Origin: Paraeggerthella hominis
GTDB taxonomy: Bacteria > Actinomycetota > Coriobacteriia > Coriobacteriales > Eggerthellaceae
Direction of reading: 5' to 3'
Length of the DNA stretch: 49,902 nucleotides
NCBI RefSeq assembly: GCF_021044775.1
Contig: NZ_JAJNOQ010000014.1
Location: 1-49,902, forward strand
Position 1 is the stretch's first letter. Every line of letters begins with the position of its first letter. Both the position numbers and the translations under genes were made by a program. Shown here piece by piece: positions 7,802-15,431 of the stretch. The notes under the pieces were generated by a model, which saw only the letters and a program-made list of their open reading frames with translations, made no database searches and was not told where the DNA came from.

Positions 7802-10800
7802 TCAGCTCAAATCTATCGGTCGTTCGGGTTTGCGGCGGCCTGCGCAATAAGGGCAGTAAGTTTGGCTTGCGGCCGTACGCTGGTATACCGGCATATCGAA
7901 GACATGGCCGCACTCCAGCCCCTTCCACCACACTACTTTGCTTGCTGTAGGCAAAACCTCGCTTGGCTTAGCTCCATGGTTGAGGCGCGGATGCCACATA
8001 TTTGCGATGATTGGGTTCACGGTTTGCAAATCATTAAACCCGGGCCAGCATTTCCTGTTGTTGCAATACGGGCAACCTGGGTCGTGCTTCGGGTCCTGCG
8101 TGCGGTAGTTCACCTGCGTCGTCCACTCGTGTCCTAGCTCGCAATGCCACCACAGGCTCTTGCAGGTGTTCGCCATAATCTCGGTTGCCTTCAGTCCACC
8201 GTTCTTATCGGGATGAAGCTGGCGTGCGATCTTCGGATGCGTGGTCTTCAAATCGTTAAATCCCTTAAGCACTTTACGATCATTGCAATAAGGGCAGCCA
8301 TTGTCGTCTTCGCGCGTGCGGTACGCAACAGCCTTGCGCCAAGAATGCCCTTTCTCGCAAACCCACCAAGCGCGATAGCCGCTTCCGCAAGGAACATCCT
8401 GCGCCGTCTTATCGCCGTTGCGCACCTTGTCCCATTGCTCCGCAATATCGGGATGGTTGCTTGCGAGGTCGTTATCTCCGACGACGACGCGGTAATTGGA
8501 GCACACCGGACAACCGTCGCCGTTGCTGCGAGCAACGACCTGAGCGTCCCATACATGACCGCACTCTCCATGCCACCAAACGCGCTTCGAAGAATTAAAA
8601 CGTATGTCATGCGGAGTTAGCTTGCCATTTCTCTCGCTATCCCAGTCTGACACAAGCTCAGGATGCACCGTTGCTAAATCATTAAGGCCCCGAAGGAGCT
8701 TGCGGTTTGCGCAGTACGGACAGCTATCGTCGATCCTCGGATAGCGCGTCGCGATGTCCTCTTTCCAAACATGACCGCACTCCCCCTTCCACCAGATCCT
8801 CTTCTTGGACCAAACGGCGACGTCCTCAAGTCGCAAGCCCTTGTTGAGAGTCGGATGCCACTGCGCGGCGATGTCTGGGCGCTTATGGGCAAGGTCGTTG
8901 ATCCTCGGAACCACGAAGCCCTGTCGGCCATGGCTGCATTTGGGGCACTTGCGCGAAGATTCCAGCGTGTTGCGCATCGACTCCCTCCACTCGAACCCGC
9001 ACGTCGGGCAAAGCCACCAGATCTTCTTATGCGAGCGGTCGGACACACTGTTCGGCGTAAGCTCACCGTTCTTCGTCGGGTGCCACATACCGAGCAAAGA
9101 CGCATCCAAGCACTCCATCGTGTTGAACCCTGGCAGTTGTTCGCCCCAGTTGCAGTAAACGCAGCCGCCCTCGCGATAAACGCGGGGGCGCACGCTCTCC
9201 TGCCAGGAATGGCCGCACTCCTCGCTTTTCCACCAAACCATCCTGTAGCTGGCACGCGAAACGTCACCAGGGCCTAGCTCGGCGTTCTTCTCGCTATCCC
9301 ATTCAGCCAAGATATCCTCATGGTCGAATTTCTCGCACCACTCCATGAACGAGCATCTCAGCCCGACATCGCGCAGGTAATACGCCCATTTCACGCTCGC
9401 CTGTCCGCCGACCGGCCACGGCTCAATGTATTCAGGCCTTCCAGCCTGCGCGTCTTTCGCCTCAGCCTCGTTAATCAACCGCTCAAATGGTTCCAGGACG
9501 TCTGCATACCCGTTTTCCCTAAGCCAAGAACTCGGAGACTGACGCCATATATGCGTCATGCAGCCGGTCCACAGGTAAACCTGGTGGCAGCTCGTAACCG
9601 GCAGGCGGTCTGTATGGAAATGGCGGTTCTTAGACGAATGCCAGAGCTTCGCCAAAACAGGCGCAAGCGTTGCGACGTCGTTGAATCCCGGCAGAACCTT
9701 CTGCCCTGAGCAATAGGGACACAGCGCTCCTTTTGCAGAGCCCGTGCGAGCGGAAACCGAAGCACGCCATTCGTGACCGCAGCTTCCCTCCCACCAGAAG
9801 ATTTGCTTGAAGTCCGGAAACACATGGTCCGGACCGAAAGGATTCCTGTCAGACCACTCTGCGGCGATGCCAGGGAAAAGCGCAGCGAGGCTATTGCGTT
9901 CAGGTACCAGGGCAACATTTGCACATGCCAGACAGTCATCGAAAGAGCGCTTTGTTCGCCTTGCCGGAGCCTCGTACCAGGAATAGCCGCAGTCGGGGCA
10001 GCGCCACCAAACCTTCTTCTCGCTCCTGCAGACGATGTCATGGGGGCTCAAAGGAGCGTTTCTCTCGGTATCCCACTGCAAAAGCAGCTTCTCATGGCCG
10101 AACGTGGCGGCGTATTCGTCCAATGGCATGAACCTGTCGGGTCGAACGCTCGCCAAGCCCTCGAAAGTCTCAAGGCCGTCTTCGCGGCGCTCGTAAGATG
10201 CGATGCATTGCTTGGGTTTGCGGGAGAAGACGGTCACCTGCGCATCCGTAACGCGCACGTCGACCCGCTCGGATGCATACCTCTCGGGCACGCCGTAGTA
10301 GTTTCCGCGCACCTGTACGGCGCCATCGTATGAGACGCTGCGCTTTTGCCAAGTTGCCGGAGTGTAGCGAACGCTCGGCAGCGCCTGAAGCTCCGCCTGC
10401 TCCTCTGCCAAGAAGATCTGTCGCCTGCTGCGGCCAGCGGCATAGCTGAGCGGCCTGTCGTTGTATATCTGCACCAATCGTGCAATCGAATCGTTCAGCT
10501 GGTCAATCGACGTGAACGTCATGGCTTCAAGCGTGCCGACAATCGAATTCGCCATGATGCGCACATGCCCCTCGACCGCACCTTTGTCAGTCGGTTGCGC
10601 TATGCGCGCAGGAAGAACGATTGTGTTGTAATGGTCGGCCAGGTCTTGGTAGTGGCGGTTGACTTCCTTGTTCTTGCCATGGAACGTGACGCCGGTGGCG
10701 AGGTTGTCGATAGCGGTGTAGAGCGGCACGCCGCCGAAGAACTCGAACATGCGCATGTTGTGCTCAAGCCAGCTCTGCATGCCCATATCCAGGCTCGCAC

Positions 10801-11335
10801 GCACAAACGTGTAGTTGCTGTACGGCAGCGTCGCAACGAATAGGAATGCTGGCGTGATACGACCATCGCGCCCGTGGATGGCGAGTTTTCTACCAGCCCA
10901 GTCCAATTGCACTTCCTCAGCGGCTACCCAATTGACCAGCATCTTCGGGCGCGAATGCTCGCTTTTCAGCCACTCTCGCAGCTTCGCGCGAAAGGTTTTT
11001 TCCGCATATGGTTCCTCGCCCGCTTCTTTTGCATGCGCAAGGTAGATCTCGTAGACAGGCTGCCATTTTTCTGCACTGAGTTTTCCTTTGACCCCTTCGG
11101 CGATTCTCATGAAATCAGGCGGCAGCTTGCGGGTCAGGCTCAACGGATCCACCAACTGCTCAAGCTCGTCGTCTGAAAGCTGCGGCGGCACCGACCAGCC
11201 GAGCCCGAGCTCAAGCGCACGGATGGATATAGCGTTGACCTTCGGCCCGCCGCACCCGCACAAAAAGCCCACCTTCTCGCAGGTGATGCCCGTCGAGCGC
11301 AGTTCTATGATCTCTCGGTATGGATAGCGCGCCAT
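7802..11335 (-). CDS. IstA-type DDE transposase fused to about ten treble-clef zinc fingers
   Basis: Residues 1-400 are an IS21 IstA-like transposase with an apparently complete catalytic triad: Asp145 in EVQLDWAGRKL, Asp210 in LYTAIDNLATGV and Glu255 in PTDKGAVEGHV. From about residue 410 to the end runs a tandem array with a period of about 70 residues. Each unit has a lead-in like GFNDLATVHPELVSDWDSER, then WW-x-(C)-x-C-G-H-x-W and a closing C-P-Y-C. I count ten units: nine with most ligands and one degenerate (VYLWTGCMTHIW) next to a non-repetitive insert. This matches treble-clef zinc-ribbon repeats of the PF14311 kind. IstA proteins are normally about 400-500 residues, so this one is more than twice as long. 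The ATG at 11335 overlaps the upstream stop codon (TGATG), indicating coupling. No istB-like partner follows. A zinc-array-directed transposase, or a domesticated defence protein, is inferred. Confidence 0.88.
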   Translation of the reverse strand: MARYPYREIIELRSTGITCEKVGFLCGCGGPKVNAISIRALELGLGWSVPPQLSDDELEQLVDPLSLTRKLPPDFMRIAEGVKGKLSAEKWQPVYEIYLAHAKEAGEEPYAEKTFRAKLREWLKSEHSRPKMLVNWVAAEEVQLDWAGRKLAIHGRDGRITPAFLFVATLPYSNYTFVRASLDMGMQSWLEHNMRMFEFFGGVPLYTAIDNLATGVTFHGKNKEVNRHYQDLADHYNTIVLPARIAQPTDKGAVEGHVRIMANSIVGTLEAMTFTSIDQLNDSIARLVQIYNDRPLSYAAGRSRRQIFLAEEQAELQALPSVRYTPATWQKRSVSYDGAVQVRGNYYGVPERYASERVDVRVTDAQVTVFSRKPKQCIASYERREDGLETFEGLASVRPDRFMPLDEYAATFGHEKLLLQWDTERNAPLSPHDIVCRSEKKVWWRCPDCGYSWYEAPARRTKRSFDDCLACANVALVPERNSLAALFPGIAAEWSDRNPFGPDHVFPDFKQIFWWEGSCGHEWRASVSARTGSAKGALCPYCSGQKVLPGFNDVATLAPVLAKLWHSSKNRHFHTDRLPVTSCHQVYLWTGCMTHIWRQSPSSWLRENGYADVLEPFERLINEAEAKDAQAGRPEYIEPWPVGGQASVKWAYYLRDVGLRCSFMEWCEKFDHEDILAEWDSEKNAELGPGDVSRASYRMVWWKSEECGHSWQESVRPRVYREGGCVYCNWGEQLPGFNTMECLDASLLGMWHPTKNGELTPNSVSDRSHKKIWWLCPTCGFEWRESMRNTLESSRKCPKCSHGRQGFVVPRINDLAHKRPDIAAQWHPTLNKGLRLEDVAVWSKKRIWWKGECGHVWKEDIATRYPRIDDSCPYCANRKLLRGLNDLATVHPELVSDWDSERNGKLTPHDIRFNSSKRVWWHGECGHVWDAQVVARSNGDGCPVCSNYRVVVGDNDLASNHPDIAEQWDKVRNGDKTAQDVPCGSGYRAWWVCEKGHSWRKAVAYRTREDDNGCPYCNDRKVLKGFNDLKTTHPKIARQLHPDKNGGLKATEIMANTCKSLWWHCELGHEWTTQVNYRTQDPKHDPGCPYCNNRKCWPGFNDLQTVNPIIANMWHPRLNHGAKPSEVLPTASKVVWWKGLECGHVFDMPVYQRTAASQTYCPYCAGRRKPERPIDLS

Positions 11336-12540
11336 CAGAGATCCCGCCCGTCCATTGCCAAGCGCACGCGCTCGACGCTTACCAATCCGCCTTGCGCGAG
11401 CACCGCGCGGCATGCCTCGTCGAGGTTTACCGGATGCGGCTCCCGTGCCAAATCGAGGAGCTCCTTGCAGCGCTTGAAGCCGGTCTGCTCCCGCTTCGCA
11501 TCGCGCAGCATCAGCTTCATCACGCGGACGCAGCCGACGCCCACCTCGCGGGCGGCAGATAAAAAGCGATCGTCCAGCCTGTTCGCGAACCAGCGGTGGT
11601 TTGGTGGCCTATGTTCGGGCAAGGTAACGACGTTGCGTCCTCGCGCCTGGGTCATTTCGTCATGCACGGCGATGAGCTCGCCGCAAGAGTAAGCCGATAT
11701 GCGGCCGCACTCAAGGCATGCCTGGACATCCGTTTCCGCGTATTGCCAGGGCACGGAGTAACGTGCGCCCGCCATTGCGAAGTGGTAGTCGCCGCCTACG
11801 TGCCTGGTCGCCCATTTTCCGTAGCCGTAAGCAACTTTCGGCAATTTCAAGAGCTGCGGCTTCTCGCGCTCGTCGAATATCTGCCTGCGGGATCGCCCGT
11901 CTATATAAGGTTCGTCGTTTGCCTGGGCGACCGCGCACGCAATCAGAGCCTCGACCTCGTCAAGGTCTGCAAACGACTCTCCCTTGAGGGCCTTCCTGAC
12001 ATGGCGAAGCACGGCCGAGGAATTGCGCACGTCTTGCGGCTTCGCCATGCGGTTGGAGGTCTTCTCGGTTTTGGGCCTTGCCCCGAAGAGGACCGTCCTG
12101 AAGAAGCTCGCGAAAGCCGAAAGCGTCTGGCGCGTGGACTCGCCAGCGTTTTGCATGGACGCGCCCACGAGCGTGCAGTCGGTGATATAGGGAACGCCCC
12201 CGAAATGACGGTACGTCCGCTCCGCGCAGCGCATCCATGCATCGCTGTTGCAAGAGCCGCTCAAAGCCACGAACGTGCGATCGCTTACCTCAAGCTGAGC
12301 GACGAACAGAAACCACCTTTTCTCGACGCCCTCGATCTCCAAGGTAATCTGCGACCAGTAGGTGCGCAGGTACTCGCCTGGGAACCACTTGGGGCTCTCC
12401 CCTTTGATGTTCGCGCGCTTCCACGCAAGCAGCCCGCCGTAAAACGATTGGAAGGAATAAGCCGTCACGCCGCTGCGCTGGCATGCCTGCAAATATTCGG
12501 CATAGGCGTATTGGCGTCGGTACTTTCGCTGGGCATCCAT
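11335..12540 (-). CDS. IstA-like protein with a degraded DDE active site
   Basis: The protein follows IstA architecture: a helical N-terminal part (KYRRQYAYAEYLQACQRSG), an RNase H-like core (EKRWFLFVAQLEVSDRTFVA, HFGGVPYITDCTLVGASMQ) and a C-terminal beta domain (DYHFAMAGARYSVPWQYAET). The first catalytic Asp position reads QITLEIEG instead of Q-L-D-W, so it is Thr or Leu. The second Asp (Asp121) remains. The segment where the Glu belongs (KTEKTSNRMAKPQDV) has no recognisable K-G-x-V-E. It is therefore probably catalytically dead, perhaps a DNA-binding or scaffolding partner of the intact IstA fusion downstream. The first ATG is at 12540, but IstA-like coding sequence in the same frame (for example PGFRCARPDYAYFVSKMDAQ) continues upstream to the TAG at 12688-12690 with no ATG, GTG or TTG. 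The true N-terminus is unknown. Confidence 0.8.
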   Translation of the reverse strand: MDAQRKYRRQYAYAEYLQACQRSGVTAYSFQSFYGGLLAWKRANIKGESPKWFPGEYLRTYWSQITLEIEGVEKRWFLFVAQLEVSDRTFVALSGSCNSDAWMRCAERTYRHFGGVPYITDCTLVGASMQNAGESTRQTLSAFASFFRTVLFGARPKTEKTSNRMAKPQDVRNSSAVLRHVRKALKGESFADLDEVEALIACAVAQANDEPYIDGRSRRQIFDEREKPQLLKLPKVAYGYGKWATRHVGGDYHFAMAGARYSVPWQYAETDVQACLECGRISAYSCGELIAVHDEMTQARGRNVVTLPEHRPPNHRWFANRLDDRFLSAAREVGVGCVRVMKLMLRDAKREQTGFKRCKELLDLAREPHPVNLDEACRAVLAQGGLVSVERVRLAMDGRDL

Positions 12541-12687
12541 CTTCGAGACGAAATAGGCGTAATCAGGGCGCGCGCAGCGAAACCCCGGCTGCGCCTGATG
12601 CAGGAACTCGGGAAGAGCCTTGTCCTGATCGATATTCGGAATGCCGCCAGCTTCGGGAGCCGCCTTGCCGTCAACGCCCCCTGCTAT

Positions 12688-13167
12688 CTAAGTGTCTGCA
12701 GCTGCCTGGGATTGCTTGATATAGCGGTACAGCGTCGCGCGGCTCAAGCCCGTCGCCTCGCAGATCTCGGACGTGCGGTACTGTCCGCTCGCATGCATCG
12801 CCAGCGCATCGTTTATCGCATCGGTATCCGCTTTCGGACGCCCGCCCGAATGGCCCGCTGGAGCCTCGACGGAGGCGAGCAGCTTCACATGTTCGAGAAA
12901 CCCCGCGTCATCACCTGTTGAGTCGATGCCCTCGTCAAGCGCAATGAATGCCAGATTCGCATCTTGGATAGCCATGAGGCTCGATGCCACGGTCGACATC
13001 GACTTGCCCAAGGACTTGAGCGATTCGACGACAACAATGTCACCTTCTTGTATGTTAGTCAAAAGACTCTTGAGGCTTCCCTGACAGACTCGCTCGCACC
13101 CGGCTCGCCCAAGACGCGATTCCGATTCCCTTGATAAGGCCTTCTTGCCTGCATAACCGACACGCAT
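12688..13167 (-). CDS. Serine-resolvase-like protein lacking catalytic residues
   Basis: The 159-residue protein has the resolvase start (MRVGYA) and resolvase framework (EGDIVVVESLKSLGKSMSTV, LAFIALDEGIDSTGDDAGF), and ends in a resolvase-type helix-turn-helix (YRTSEICEATGLSRATLYRY). The catalytic block normally read as Y-A-R-V-S-T is YAGKKA here, so the serine and its neighbouring arginine are gone. The usual D-R-L-G-R is K-S-L-G-K. The long arm helix before the DNA-binding domain is shortened. It should still bind DNA but cannot recombine it, so a regulator or site-recognition factor is likely. The ATG at 13167 was chosen for the typical N-terminus; an in-frame ATG lies ten codons upstream. 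Its TAG stop is followed in the same frame by the IstA-like gene. Confidence 0.82.
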   Translation of the reverse strand: MRVGYAGKKALSRESESRLGRAGCERVCQGSLKSLLTNIQEGDIVVVESLKSLGKSMSTVASSLMAIQDANLAFIALDEGIDSTGDDAGFLEHVKLLASVEAPAGHSGGRPKADTDAINDALAMHASGQYRTSEICEATGLSRATLYRYIKQSQAAADT

Positions 13168-13176
13168 GACATCAAA

Positions 13177-13198
13177 TCCAACCTTTCGGGTTCGCATT
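13177..13198 (-). repeat. 22-bp repeat, copy 1 (leader of the resolvase-like gene)
   Basis: Read on the minus strand, this copy contains GCGAACCCGAAAGGTTGGA and ends 9 bases before the resolvase-like start codon. The identical 22 bases occur in inverted orientation at 14230-14251. It supplies the likely ribosome-binding region (AAGGTTGGA). Confidence 0.85.
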
Positions 13199-13806
13199 TA
13201 AGTATGACGGAATTCTACCGCAAGGAGCTTACGCCCGGTCGAAGGCATCGGAGGTTCGCCGCCGCTCAGAGCAATGAACCTGCCGAACTTCCCTTGTGCC
13301 CAGGAAAACCATCGCATCTGACGAGCTTGACTGCCGGGATATCCGTGCATCTTTGACACCAAGCACCACGCAGCAAAGACACATCGATTTCCTCAGGCCA
13401 CGTGCAGGATTCAGTACGAAGGCGGCGATGAGGGCACGACGCCCCTCGCGAGCAGCCAAGGAATGTCCATGTAAGCCAGTACACCCAATCGCAATTGCAT
13501 CGAAGACGCGGAAAAGGAGCTACCATGTGCGCATTGACGCCTTCACGTTGACGTTTCCAGATGGCGCACCTAAGACGGCAGCACCCACTGAGGCGACCTC
13601 TTGAACTCTGCAGGCTCATCGAGGACCCGGCTCTTCGCGCAAGGGCCGCAAAAACTTTTTGCCTGAATTTCCCAAGAGCCATGAATCAAAAACTCAAGCG
13701 CTCCGCGTTTTGGCTTTCCCCCTTGCACTTGGCCGGAACCCCGATGGCATGCGAGCCACAAGGTTCGCCCACAGGGGGCAAGCCGACAATCTTAGGAGGT
13801 CATCTT
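13199..13806. other. Gene-free stretch of about 600 bp
   Basis: Open frames here overlap each other on both strands and show no recognisable protein features, so I call none. Visible structure: a 15-bp palindrome GCAAAAA-c-TTTTTGC at 13648-13662, GC-rich stretches around 13740-13790, and a strong Shine-Dalgarno (TTAGGAGGT) at the right end serving the next gene. The region separates the divergent resolvase-like and YraN-like genes and should hold both promoters. No confident -35/-10 pair was identified. Confidence 0.6.
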
Positions 13807-14169
13807 ATGGAAACCACATTCAACGAAAAGGCAATGCGCGGCATCAACAGGTTCCTTGAGAACCGCGGCTTAGAGGTTCTCGCACAGGATTGGGCGCATG
13901 GCTCCGACCACATGGACTTCGTGGCACGCGAGGACGATGAGCTCGTCTTCATCACCACCACCATCCGTACCGACGCCACCCAGGGCATGGGGCCTGAGGA
14001 AATCGACCGCGACTCCGCAGAACGCGTGGCGCTCGCATGGCTCAAAGACCACGTCGAATCCCCCGAAGGCGCCATCCGCTTTGATGTCATCACGATGGTC
14101 ATCCTGAGCGACCACAAGGCGCTCTTGCGACATCACCGTAACTGCTTGGCTAGCGGCGACCTCCTCTAG
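13807..14169 (+). CDS. YraN/UPF0102-like protein with altered active-site positions
   Basis: The 120-residue protein follows the UPF0102 (YraN) pattern: an N-terminal helix (MRGINRFLENRGLEVLAQDW), the strand pair around DHMDFVAREDDELVFITTTI, and a later IRFDVITMVILSD like the family's C-R-F-D-V. In the family this fold resembles Holliday-junction or restriction-type nucleases with G-E-I-D and V-E-V-K motifs. Here the Glu of the first motif and the Glu/Lys of the second are missing (HMDF, ITTT), so nuclease activity is doubtful. An AGGAGG ribosome-binding site lies just upstream of the ATG. It is the first plus-strand gene of the conjugative element's left half and probably takes part in DNA handling. 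The family assignment rests on pattern and is moderately secure. Confidence 0.65.
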   Translation: METTFNEKAMRGINRFLENRGLEVLAQDWAHGSDHMDFVAREDDELVFITTTIRTDATQGMGPEEIDRDSAERVALAWLKDHVESPEGAIRFDVITMVILSDHKALLRHHRNCLASGDLL

Positions 14170-14184
14170 CCGCCCATCACCCGG

Positions 14185-14210
14185 CCTGCCCGCAGCACCT
14201 TGCGGGCAGG
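14185..14210 (+). terminator. Perfect 10-bp stem hairpin after the YraN-like gene
   Basis: CCTGCCCGCA (14185-14194) pairs perfectly with TGCGGGCAGG (14201-14210) around a 6-base loop. Only TT follows, so it may attenuate or protect mRNA ends rather than act as a classic intrinsic terminator. Confidence 0.5.
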
Positions 14211-14229
14211 TTGCGGCATTTACTCAGAC

Positions 14230-14251
14230 AATGCGAACCCGAAAGGTTGGA
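14230..14251 (+). repeat. 22-bp repeat, copy 2 (leader of the 213-residue gene)
   Basis: This is identical to the minus-strand sequence at 13198-13177 and ends 8 bases before the ATG at 14260, the same geometry as at the resolvase-like gene. Two divergent transcripts therefore carry the same 5' leader. Confidence 0.85.
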
Positions 14252-14259
14252 ACCTAATC

Positions 14260-14901
14260 ATGAACGAGATTTTCGACTATGCAGGCAAGAAGGTCCTTTG
14301 CTTCGAAGGCGCGGGAGCCGTGCCGCGCGGCGAGGTAGAGAACTGCCGCATCCGCACCGCTTTCTCCAACGACGAAGGCAAGCGCTTCTACCTGGAAATC
14401 CTGGGCTTCGAGCGCAACGGGCACCGCTGGTGCGAAGCGAACTCACCCAGGGACTGGGCGCACGTCGGATACATCGACTTCGCCTACGAGATCACCGATG
14501 GCGACGACGATGACTGCAATTGCCACAGCTGCGACTGCGAACGCAACTGCTGCATTGAATATACCTACAAAGGAATCCTCGATTTCGTGAACGACGAGTT
14601 CGGTTGCAGCTTCGATATCATCCACGTCGCAGGCAGTCTCGACGGCTACCACGTCTTCCCAGAACATCGCGGGTATAAGGCCTACAACTTCGGCGATGAA
14701 TTCGAATACTCCGATGAAATCGTCTGCCGTGCCCTTTCAATCCGCCGTCACATCGAGCAGAAAGACGACAGCAAGGCGAGCACCTGGAACGACGACGGCA
14801 TCTTGCACGCCCGCTATTACTCGGGAGACAAGCGCGGCCAGCACTGGATCTACATGCTCGACCAGCTTTGCTGGAAAGACGGCATACTTCTCAATCCCTA
14901 A
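14260..14901 (+). CDS. Acidic, Cys-rich-centred protein of unknown function
   Basis: I do not recognise this 213-residue protein. It is acidic and soluble by composition, with a short aspartate-rich run leading into a cysteine cluster (DDDDCNCHSCDCERNCC, about residues 77-93) that could bind a metal. Aromatic segments follow (GYIDFAYEITDG earlier; YHVFPEHRGYKAYNFGDEFE later), ending in GQHWIYMLDQLCWKDG. The ATG at 14260 follows the 22-bp leader repeat and AAGGTTGGA. Codon use matches the ICE genes downstream, and an intrinsic terminator closes the gene at 14912-14945, so it forms a short transcription unit with or just after the YraN-like gene. Function unknown. Confidence 0.75.
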   Translation: MNEIFDYAGKKVLCFEGAGAVPRGEVENCRIRTAFSNDEGKRFYLEILGFERNGHRWCEANSPRDWAHVGYIDFAYEITDGDDDDCNCHSCDCERNCCIEYTYKGILDFVNDEFGCSFDIIHVAGSLDGYHVFPEHRGYKAYNFGDEFEYSDEIVCRALSIRRHIEQKDDSKASTWNDDGILHARYYSGDKRGQHWIYMLDQLCWKDGILLNP

Positions 14902-14911
14902 TCGCTCGACA

Positions 14912-14945
14912 TCAGGGGATGCAGTGCGCATCCCCTGAGATTTTT
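14912..14945 (+). terminator. Intrinsic terminator
   Basis: TCAGGGGATGC (14912-14922) pairs with GCATCCCCTGA (14928-14938) around a 5-base loop, followed by GA and TTTTT at 14941-14945. It sits 11 bp after the stop of the upstream gene. Confidence 0.85.
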
Positions 14946-15259
14946 CCGGGGCTTCTCGCCCCGGGCCCATCGGCAGAGGCGACGCCCCTGCACCCCGTAT
15001 CTCGTTTCCACGTTTAGACGAAAAGCACACCTTGCCATTCAAGCCTTGCATGGAACCTGCTCCTACTGGCAAGGGCCGCGATGCTTTTCACGATTCTTTA
15101 CGCTTTGAAGCAATGTCTGACCACCATGCGCAAACACCGCTTCGCTATCGGGAAAACCACCGGCTCCCGCCTTCGCTTTACCCCCTTGCCAAGGAGCAGA
15201 ACCCATGCGCGCCCGTGCTTGCGCACGGGCTATCCGGCGTTCATCAAGGTGCAGCTTGA

Positions 15260-15297
15260 TTGAAGGGCATCTGGATCGATTTCCATTCAAGGGCATT
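15260..15297 (+). repeat. Two 12-bp direct repeats, 26 bp apart
   Basis: ATTGAAGGGCAT at 15260-15271 and ATTCAAGGGCAT at 15286-15297 differ by one base. Their place upstream of parA makes them candidates for partition or promoter-control sites, although only two copies are present. Confidence 0.5.
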
Positions 15298-15371
15298 TGA
15301 TTCAGCTTCGATCTTGCGCGGGGTATCCATTGCCCGCAGAAGTTGCCTTGTATTACGAGGGTATTGCAATC

Positions 15372-15392
15372 GCTGGGACACCGTGTCCCAGC
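15372..15392. promoter_or_regulatory. Palindrome site 1 (core TGGGACA-NNN-TGTCCCA)
   Basis: The sequence is GCTGGGACA-CCG-TGTCCCAGC with perfect 9-bp arms, ending 39 bp before the parA start codon. The same core occurs at 26680-26696, 29701-29717 and 36292-36308. A ParB/KorB-type operator or parS site is the leading idea. Confidence 0.65.
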
Positions 15393-15431
15393 CAACCGGC
15401 GCGGCTAGCGCGCCAGAAGGAGGCTTTGACT

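Larger units (their letters stand above)
14946..15431. other. Non-coding leader region upstream of parA
   Basis: No gene is supported in these 486 bp. A second GC-rich hairpin lies just after the terminator (CGGGGC/GCCCCG near 14947-14965). A strong hairpin CCCGTGC-ttgc-GCACGGG lies at 15212-15229, two copies of a 12-bp repeat at 15260-15297, and a palindromic site at 15372-15392. The ribosome-binding site GAAGGAGG for parA closes the region. A parA promoter and centromere-like sequences are expected here. Confidence 0.6.

Noticed and set aside
7802..11335. Zinc-finger repeats considered as a separate downstream gene
   Set aside because: The frame is continuous from the transposase domain through the last repeat, with no internal ribosome-binding site and start at the junction, so one fused protein is the simplest reading.
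11596..12921. 441-codon open frame on the plus strand
   Set aside because: It is antisense to the IstA-like gene and to part of the resolvase-like gene, both of which have clear homology; its composition is typical of a high-GC shadow frame.
13266..13682. 138-codon minus-strand frame and a 102-codon plus-strand frame in the gap before the YraN-like gene
   Set aside because: Cys/Arg/Trp-rich or Thr/Arg/Pro-rich translations with no domain and no ribosome-binding site, overlapping each other; treated as non-coding.
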